Assembly: GCA_027382625.1 (NCBI GenBank)
Contig: JAJKFJ010024139.1
Coordinates: forward strand, 1-18,877
Direction of reading: 5' to 3'
From: Tetmemena sp. SeJ-2015
Taxonomy: Eukaryota > Ciliophora > Spirotrichea > Sporadotrichida > Oxytrichidae
Length of the DNA stretch: 18,877 nucleotides
In this document: piece by piece, positions 1 through 7,100 of the stretch
How the letters are laid out: each line of letters opens with the position of its first letter
Numbering within the stretch: position 1 is the stretch's first letter
The notes under the pieces: model-generated
Databases searched by the model: none
What the model saw: the letters and a program-made list of their open reading frames with translations, nothing else
Told to the model about the DNA's origin: nothing
Program-made: the position numbers and the translations under genes

Positions 1-36
1 TTTAGATTGCCTGTTTAGGGTTAAAATTTAGCATGA
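1..36 (+). CDS. TBE-encoded protein, last 11 codons
   Basis: Frame 1 reads FRLPVQGQNLA and stops at TGA 34-36, using TAG and TAA as Gln. The right TBE copy encodes the same end (FRLSVQGQNLA) on the minus strand, so this is the C-terminus of a TBE protein reaching into the terminal inverted repeat. TBEs encode three proteins (about 22, 42 and 57 kDa, the 42-kDa one being the transposase); which of these ends here cannot be told from so few residues. Confidence 0.65.
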
Positions 37-98
37 TTATAAGTATTAATAAAGAAATTAATTATACACAACTTATTTTCACTTTCTTATCATATTAT

Positions 99-115
99 GG
101 GGTTTTGGGGTTTTG
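99..115 (+). repeat. Internal telomeric 17-mer of TBE end
   Basis: GGGGTTTTGGGGTTTTG, two units of the hypotrich telomere repeat, located inside the transposon terminus and immediately followed by AAT. It is a transposon end sequence, not a chromosome end: sequence continues on both sides. Confidence 0.9.
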
Positions 116-773
116 AATGTCATAATGAGTGATGGAGCACTATGCGATCAGAATCTGATCCCTTCTCTGCTAAGACTCTGTATCTCTAAATTTAATGAGA
201 AACTTACCTTCCAAAAAATAACAATCAATTTTGTAGAGTGAGGAAATAAATCAGGAAATATCCTTTCTTTCACAGTAGATGTATACCATTAAAAGGCACC
301 TTTTGATTATCTCTAAAGTAAATAAGCTCTGAAGGCCCTTCTGAACTCAAGTTTTGGCACAAAATATTTTTCACCTCTCATTTTCCCTTTGCTTGTTAAC
401 TATCACAACCATAAATGATTCTTATTCCTCAATTGATTAAAGATTTTTGTTAATCTAATTAATTAAGATTTCCCTTATGGCTCACTTAGTTTAGTTATTG
501 AAATGCTTTGTACTATCTTAAATACTCTCTATCAATTGATTTGCTAGTCAAATAAGAAAATTAACACTCTTATGCGAGTATCTCCACATAAAATACCTAT
601 ATAATTATGATACGATGAGAAGATAAGAAGATAAAAAATTGATTAATTACAGTTAGGTTTATTCATTTTATACCCAGACTGTTTTTATGTCAAATCTCTC
701 GCCCTATTTAAAATTTTTTAATAAATAATTCTACCTTTGTCTAAACATAATAAAATAAGGTAATAAATTCTTT
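116..773. other. Intergenic or germline-limited stretch
   Basis: Lies between the TBE target site and the last MDS of the large minus-strand gene. Apart from the weak frame at 148-381, nothing coding, repetitive or structural was recognised. The MDS26 frame stays open past pointer 774-779 as far as TGA 690-692, but that extension is interpreted as IES because the pointer leads to the tail blocks at 5041. Confidence 0.5.
148..381 (-). CDS. Hypothetical 77-aa frame near TBE
   Basis: With TAA/TAG read as Gln, an ATG at 379-381 opens 77 codons ending at TGA 148-150. The product is basic at the start (MRGEKYFVPKLEFRRAF) with a short hydrophobic run (KLIVIFW). A 22-nt GT-AG stretch at about 188-209 would give an alternative C-terminus ending at TGA 124-126. 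No family was recognised. A frame this long is not unexpected by chance when only TGA stops translation, so this is a weak call; it could be part of a macronuclear-destined gene, a germline-limited gene or noise. Confidence 0.25.
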
Positions 774-779
774 CTCAGT
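774..779 (-). repeat. Scrambling pointer ACTGAG, outgoing copy (MDS26 end)
   Basis: On the minus strand ACTGAG ends MDS26 in phase ACT GAG (Thr-Glu). Its partner at 5036-5041 starts MDS27 in the same phase. Confidence 0.65.
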
Positions 780-1132
780 TTTCCTTATCTCCTATTCTTC
801 ATTTTGAGTAAGCTTTATAAGAGATATACTCTTGAGCACATCAGCTAATTTCCTGAGGCATTTATATTTTTGAGTGGCTAATACACAATACAGCCATAGA
901 GTTAGAAATTAAATTATAACTCCCACGATAATAAAAGTTTATAATATCCTTTTAATTTTATAACAATGAACAGAATTAACTTGATTCCAGAATTAACCAA
1001 GTCAGAAAGAAATATAAGTGAGGAGAAGAAAGCGAAGATAGAGCAAGCCATCTCTCTTGACTCCAAATTGTTCAGCAATTGACTTTTATAGGGTCTTATA
1101 TTATCCTGCACTTTGTAAATAACTGTAAGGAT
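774..1132 (-). CDS. Large gene, MDS25-26: last membrane helices
   Basis: MDS25 (958-1132) reads VQDNIRPYKSQLLNNLESRE then the helix MACSIFAFFSSLIFLSDLV and LILFIVI. MDS26 (774-920) continues QFLTLWLYCVLATQKYKCLR and a basic/acidic cytosolic segment LTQNEEQEIRKTE. The two are joined at a 7-bp pointer; unjoined, the frame is shifted. MDS26 ends at ACTGAG (774-779), whose partner copy lies 4.3 kb away at 5036-5041 at the start of the tail blocks. Confidence 0.85.
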
Positions 1133-4100
1133 TTAAAACTATAAGAAAATTTAATTTTATTAGTCCCAACTTTAGAGATTAAAGGGATAAGTTAGAAGAA
1201 AGTCTAAATTTATTATGGAAGTATTCCCCTAAAATATATTTAATTCATTCAGAGAGTCTCATTCAAAAATGTAACTTATATCTCAGCTCATTATGATGAG
1301 TAAAGGAAGCTGATTACTGAACAGAAAGTCCATATGTCAGCCTATATATATGTTTATTGAATCAAGAGAACCATCAAGAAGAGAAATGATCGGTTAATAT
1401 TCCCTAATACCTCTCCTTTTTATTTTTTCCCCCTCCCTTCATAAATATACCTTTATATTTAATTAAGCTTTTAATAATTTAAATAAGGATGAGGAGTGTA
1501 ACAAGAGTAAATTATAATAATAAACTTTAATTATTAAGAGCTTTGAAGTAATCTACTTGTGTTTGAAAGAATACATTCACAGCTACCATGAAAGTTTTTC
1601 TTGCTATGTTTACAAACTCCCAGTAAAAGTAGTCACTTTTCAATCCAACATACAATGATTGAAATTTCTGTCTTAACTCCGAATTATTGAGATGCTTCAT
1701 ATTTTTGAAAAGGTATCCAAAAGCTAGCAAGGGTAAGATTAATAAACTCAAATGGATGTCAACTAAAAATGAAAAGATATTTAATACTTTATCCAAACCA
1801 GAATGAATGGAAGCCCCAAAGTTAAACAGTAAAACAAATGGTCCCCAGTCCAACATTGTAAACTACAAGTCAATAATTACATGTGTATCATAATTTTAGT
1901 GCCTTTTATTAGTTTACTTCCATATCTTGTAAAAGATAGAAATTTCCTTCGATTTCATAGCAGATAAACAAATTTAAAATGTACTTTGTCACCTAAGGAT
2001 GGAAAAAGTAGATAGTCACAATCCTTTTAAAATATACAATTTTAAAATTAATAATGGATGATCATTGAACAGAAAGTACTCCTATCCATCTTTTGAGCTT
2101 TAAATACAATAAAAAATAAGCTCCTTAAACATTTTATAATTAAATAAATCAAAATTATGGAGGGGAATTATCTCGGAAGTTACTCTTAAATCACTTTTAA
2201 ATAAATTAGCTATTCTTTTAATTTTATATATTTTTTTAGAGCATTTGAAAATCCTCATTCTTGAAAAGAACAATTATGACCATGAATAGTGAAATAGTAA
2301 ATATGAGAACGAAAGGAGCAACGCTCACGAAAAGTGTTTTGATATACACGAATGAGGCTGATTCATTTTAAATCAAAGAAACTCTAATAAAGCAGTCTAA
2401 GGAGAGCAATCGGTCATAAAATAATCTAAAATAGAGTCTTAACTACTGCCCATGATAATTATATTTTTAAGTAATATCATATTTTAATTGTTAATATTTT
2501 ATTAGAACATGATGCTGAATAAATCATAAAGATTTTTGAGAATGTGAGGCCATTCAAGAGAGAGCACGCTTGTCGTAGTGACCATGTAGATAAAGTTTGT
2601 AAGTATTCTCATGGCTGCTTAAAGGACAAATGTCCTTGAGCTTTTTAGATTGGTTGCTAAATAAAAATGCAAAATTAAACTACCATTAGCAAAATGTAGA
2701 CAATTAAGATTATCAACACAGCTTAAAGAAGAAGGATGTTTAGAGCAGGATTAGGGCAAGGTAAGCACCCGAACACCCCACTTCGAGAGTAGATAACATC
2801 ACCTTCAACCGTGCATCTATTGCAAAGATTACCAGAATAACCCTCAGCGCAAATCGTATTCTAAGTCTTATTAGAGGTGCTATTAAGTTCATATATGCCA
2901 CCCAAGCAAGCATCTGCTTAAAGACATTTATAGATTCTGTCTGAAAAATAATCCACTCTCCAAAAACCTGGATGAATTTCAATTTATGAACCTCCTGGAC
3001 ACTCTGAATTCCTTTGGCAATCTTTGCAACTCTCTTGCGAAGTTTACAATTAGTAGGCCCCGGCCATACAAACTTAGCACCTAAAAATGGTTATTTGAAG
3101 TAAATCTCTTACTCAAGGCTTGTTTGTGCTTCTCCGATACGACATTCTCTAAAATTGAAACTCACGAAATCTGTATTGATATCTTCATTTTCATTCATTT
3201 AGAAATTCTTCCTGATTTGGTCTTCATCTATCACTGAAGAATAAATTTCAAATTTCCTGCCTTATGTTCCAGGTTGAGCTACAAATGTTATATCTTTGAA
3301 AATAGCAATTCCTTTTTAAACCTTGACTTATTTTTATCCAATAATTTCTTAATTCCTTTCGTCTGGTTCGATTATAATCACTCTAAAAAGAAAGAAGTTA
3401 GTTTTAATGAATCTTACGACTAATTGTCATCCACTACAGTTTAGCCCTCGGGAAAATAAATAAAGGATCAATAATCTTAACCTTAATAGTTCCATTGTAG
3501 GCTTAGCCGCTTGCTAAAGTTATCTGATCATACTCAACTACCTTAATTGAGAAGGGATAGCTAGCGTAGTCTTAGCCGTAGGGAGCATAATTTTAAGTGA
3601 ATAAATTTTCTATTAGTCCTTGAGGTCAGTTTTTATTATACCAAATTGCTCCACCTTTTTAAATGGCTATGTTATTGCTGAAAGTGCTCTTTTTAATTTC
3701 ATAATTGCACGTATGAGTTTAAGAGCATTAAAACACTACAGCACCTCCTCTTTAAGCTTAATTGTCAGTGAACGTGCTATTTTATATATTCTAAATTATA
3801 ATATACTTATAGAAATAATTCCAGAGTGATATAATCTATCTTAAATTTAAATTGAAATAAGGTTTTTCCATAAATTATTTGATTTAGGTTAATATTTTAG
3901 ATATTTGAGATGAAAAGATTATCATTTTGAGAGGAAACCGCCCCACCGTAGAAGTTAGAGCAATGCCTATTTATTGTGTTATTTGATATTTAAACTTGAC
4001 TACTTTAGGACTCTATGAAACGGTTTTAATTTATGCAATTGGAAGCAAAATAAAATAAACACCAGATATTTAGCTATTCTCTATCACTATCTAAGAATCT

Positions 4101-7100
4101 AAAATTAATTATAGATTATAATTTAATCTGCTGATTTTATAAGTGTCTTTTAGTATTCATAAATATAAAATAATAATTCATAAATGCTATCTATATAATA
4201 CTGTCCATTTAAAAAATAAAAACCTTAATTTAACCTTGATTTATTAAATATAATTCTTTATATGCCTAGTTTTAATTAGATTAAATGATTATATACTAGA
4301 GGATAGATGAGTCTGAAACGAAGAGCTTTGAATTTCTTTCAATAATGATTCCGTAATTGCTAAGGATTTAAATACGATCGAAGACACTCTTTTGGATAAG
4401 GAAGGTGCTTGAGTCCATAATACTCATGGCGTAGCTGTTGCTTAACGTAGACTGGCTGCAGCTGATTCCTGACATTATCACAGATGAATTTAATATTTTT
4501 AATCCGAAGATTCAAAGAGTGAAATGTCCATCCCAGATATTTTCATATCTTGCATGATTCCTAAAATAGAGTAATGCTAAATTTGTTTGTGATGATTAGT
4601 CTTGATTAAAGGAATAATTTGGCAAAGGATTAAGTTTCATGCTCTTAACTGTAATAAGCGAGCCTAGTGATATAATAAATAAGCAATCAACAAGATTTTA
4701 TATCTGTTGCAGATATATTCAAAAGTGACTAAGTTAGTGACGCATAGGGTTTCTCTAACATAGATAGCTTGTTGTCCACTATTTTTGAATCCAAAATTAA
4801 ATTTATAATAAATCTAAATTGAGATTGTGCTTTGAAAAGCACCTACTAGAGTATCTACTCCAGTTATAACTATTTATGACAATCTTAATTTGGCTTGACT
4901 AAGGTCGAAGCAGTGAAATTTATATTTTAAAATTATTATAAAAGACAAAGGTTGCTGATTTGAATCAAGTAGACTCGGATCATAGTAGTTTGAACTAATT
5001 TAAGTATTTTATATGACAGATTCCTGATTATAAGACTCAGTCATCTAGATCAGATAGCTAGAGGCTGCAGAATTGTTATAAATGATATGAGAATATATAA
5101 ATATTATAGAAGTTAATTTTTACTATAAAATTCATTATAATATGATTTTAAAAGAGCACAATTAGTTGAGGTAAAAATTGATATCATTTTCTTTTATTTA
5201 ATTTTCCTATCGAAATAAAAAGTCTCCTCGTTAAAATAAAAATTAACTATACTTTATAATGATGCTGTTGTTGATCAGAAAGTTGCCTTAGTTTTATACG
5301 ATACCAATAAATAGATTTACATTTAAGGATAAATAGATATGTCCATATTTAAGTTTACCTCCTTTATAAGCCTTATTGCTAATAAGCTAACTGTTTTCTA
5401 TAGTGATCCTAAATTTTTATTAAATTGGTTATAATTAAATTGAATTGAATTTGCTTTACTTGAAAAATGAATGAAGAAAATGCCTCCATACTGGGCGTAA
5501 TTGCCATCAAACACGCAGTTTTATATGTAGGTCTGAGTCTCCTGTACATCTCCAAGTACTATGCTGCCTCTTGATCTCGCACTATTTTACTAGAAAATTG
5601 AGTTGCTCAGATTAAGCTAGCTTAAAATATAATTAAAATATTTTATTGTGCTGTTTGTAGTCAGGTAAAATAAAGCGTCTCCATACATACTGTTATTTCT
5701 AAATTGAGAGTTTGCTACTAGTCAATTTCATTTACATTATTTGATTATAAATATAACTAGCACTTTTAAGGGTAGAGATTTATTTGAAACTTCATTCGCT
5801 TAAACAATAAATATGCTTCTAATGAAATTTACAACCCCTTGCTATTCTAAATTTCACATGAGTTTAATATATATATATTATGACATATTTTTAGTTGATG
5901 TAAAGCGGATTAACTTCATTCTAGTAGTTCTTGATCAAGAAGGCTCTCTCATCACATGAGTTATTTACTTTTAATTTTAAAGAAATATTTCTTAGTTTAA
6001 ATCTTAAATTAAATTGAGGAACTTTGAATTAAAAAGTTGAATCTATGTGTATCTAAAAGGGTTTTAGAACTTTTGTATTGTTATAAACTCTTCGTTTTTT
6101 GTGAATACGTTTCCCTCGAATAAATAAAATATCATATTCATTTAAAGAATAAGCTTTTGTCTATCCGAAGATATTAAAATCCTGTGAACTAATTGATTGT
6201 ATAACCATTAAAGGAGAGAAAACTTATTGAGTTACTTAGTAGAATTATTATATAAAAATGAAAAAATAGTTAGTACAGTCACATTTGAGATTGAAGAGTT
6301 AGAAGAGCCAGGAAATAATCCTAGCTCATCTATTCTGAGGATGTAGGTTTGAGATTTTATGCTATCGCGATAGGTAATGTTTTTAAATAGAGTGTTTTCG
6401 ACTATAAATGACTGCGTCTTCAGGAACCCTATGTAATAAGACTGAGAATCTATTTTCTCATTTTCAAAGATAGATTTATAGTAAAATAAGGGATAGAATT
6501 GTTAAGCACGATTTAGGAATGGTATCTGTCCGATTGCATAGCTGAATTCTGAAAATACATGTTATCATGAAATCAAAGGTTATCCAAAATGCATGTTGCA
6601 TTGAAAGGGGCTGAGGAATGCTTGAATATTTCATCAATAATTTAAAAATAAACTAAAATAAAAGAAATTATTCTTAAAAATAGTTGCTGTGAATTCTGAA
6701 GTTTGTCCACTAAAGTAATAATACAAAAGTTTTTAAACCTTACTGGTGACATTTCGAATTAGAATATTCTCAGCTTTAAGGTATTTAGAGAATTGAAATA
6801 AAAGTGCCAGCCTGCCGATGATCAAAGAATTTTCCAACTTGATTACTATAATTAGGATTTAATCCTTGATATTAATTCTTACCATCAGCAAAGATAAAGT
6901 TTGTACTAGACGCATTCAAAATAAAAGTCTGAGGCTTCAGTATGTTGACATTATTGAAGCTCAGATTCTTCATGGACAAGTTTTTATCGTAGCCTCCTAG
7001 TTTCAGGAAATCAGTGTACGTGTATACGTTCTCAGATGTTATGTTCTCGAATTTTGCTCGAATTTAAAAGAGAAATAATTATTTTGGAAAAAATATTTAT

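Larger units (their letters stand above)
1..115. mobile_element. TBE transposon terminus (left copy, body outside window)
   Basis: Terminus of a Telomere-Bearing Element, a DDE-type DNA transposon family restricted to the germline of Oxytricha-like ciliates. It ends in the 17-bp telomeric motif at 99-115 and abuts AAT at 116-118, which fits the ANT target-site preference known for TBEs. The reverse complement recurs at the right edge: 1-48 matches 18714-18762 with one mismatch, and 49-115 matches 17982-18048 with a handful of mismatches. The transposon body therefore lies to the left of the window. The assignment rests on the motif, the inverted repeat and the reading frame that runs into it. 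Confidence 0.85.
4051..5240 (-). other. Segment 15, 1,181 bp, pointer TTTATTTTA, holds tail MDSs
   Basis: Copies at 5232-5240 and 4051-4059, 9 bp exact and in the same codon phase; joining gives YSQFLFYFASNCIN. Unlike the other IESs it contains coding blocks of the same gene (MDS27-30). The remaining DNA (4060-4338, 5042-5231) shows no gene. Confidence 0.8.

Noticed and set aside
99..115. Telomere of a chromosome end
   Set aside because: The G4T4 motif is exactly 17 bp, internal, next to AAT, and part of a transposon inverted repeat that recurs at the other edge.
124..209. 22-nt intron in the frame at 148-381
   Set aside because: Not needed to keep the frame open and shorter than the other introns here; left as an alternative.
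2476..2528. Single 47-bp IES with pointer TATGAT instead of IES 19 and 20
   Set aside because: It keeps the frame open but inserts a stretch unlike the family; kept as the alternative, not excluded.
2740..2982. Minus-strand 80-codon frame without standard stops
   Set aside because: Wrong phase: the neighbouring phase reads the cysteine-rich stalk with ordered CxxC motifs.
3622..3624. Nonsense mutation (TGA) in the ectodomain
   Set aside because: It falls inside a 24-bp unit bounded by AAAA whose removal keeps frame and protein character (IES 17), although that pointer is weak.
3620..3829. Plus-strand open frame
   Set aside because: Antisense of the clearly coding MDS16-17 blocks; no independent support.
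4680..4830. Plus-strand frame reading DFISVADIFKSDQVSDAQG
   Set aside because: It is antisense of MDS28, which joins to its neighbours by pointers in frame; the plus-strand frame has no such links.
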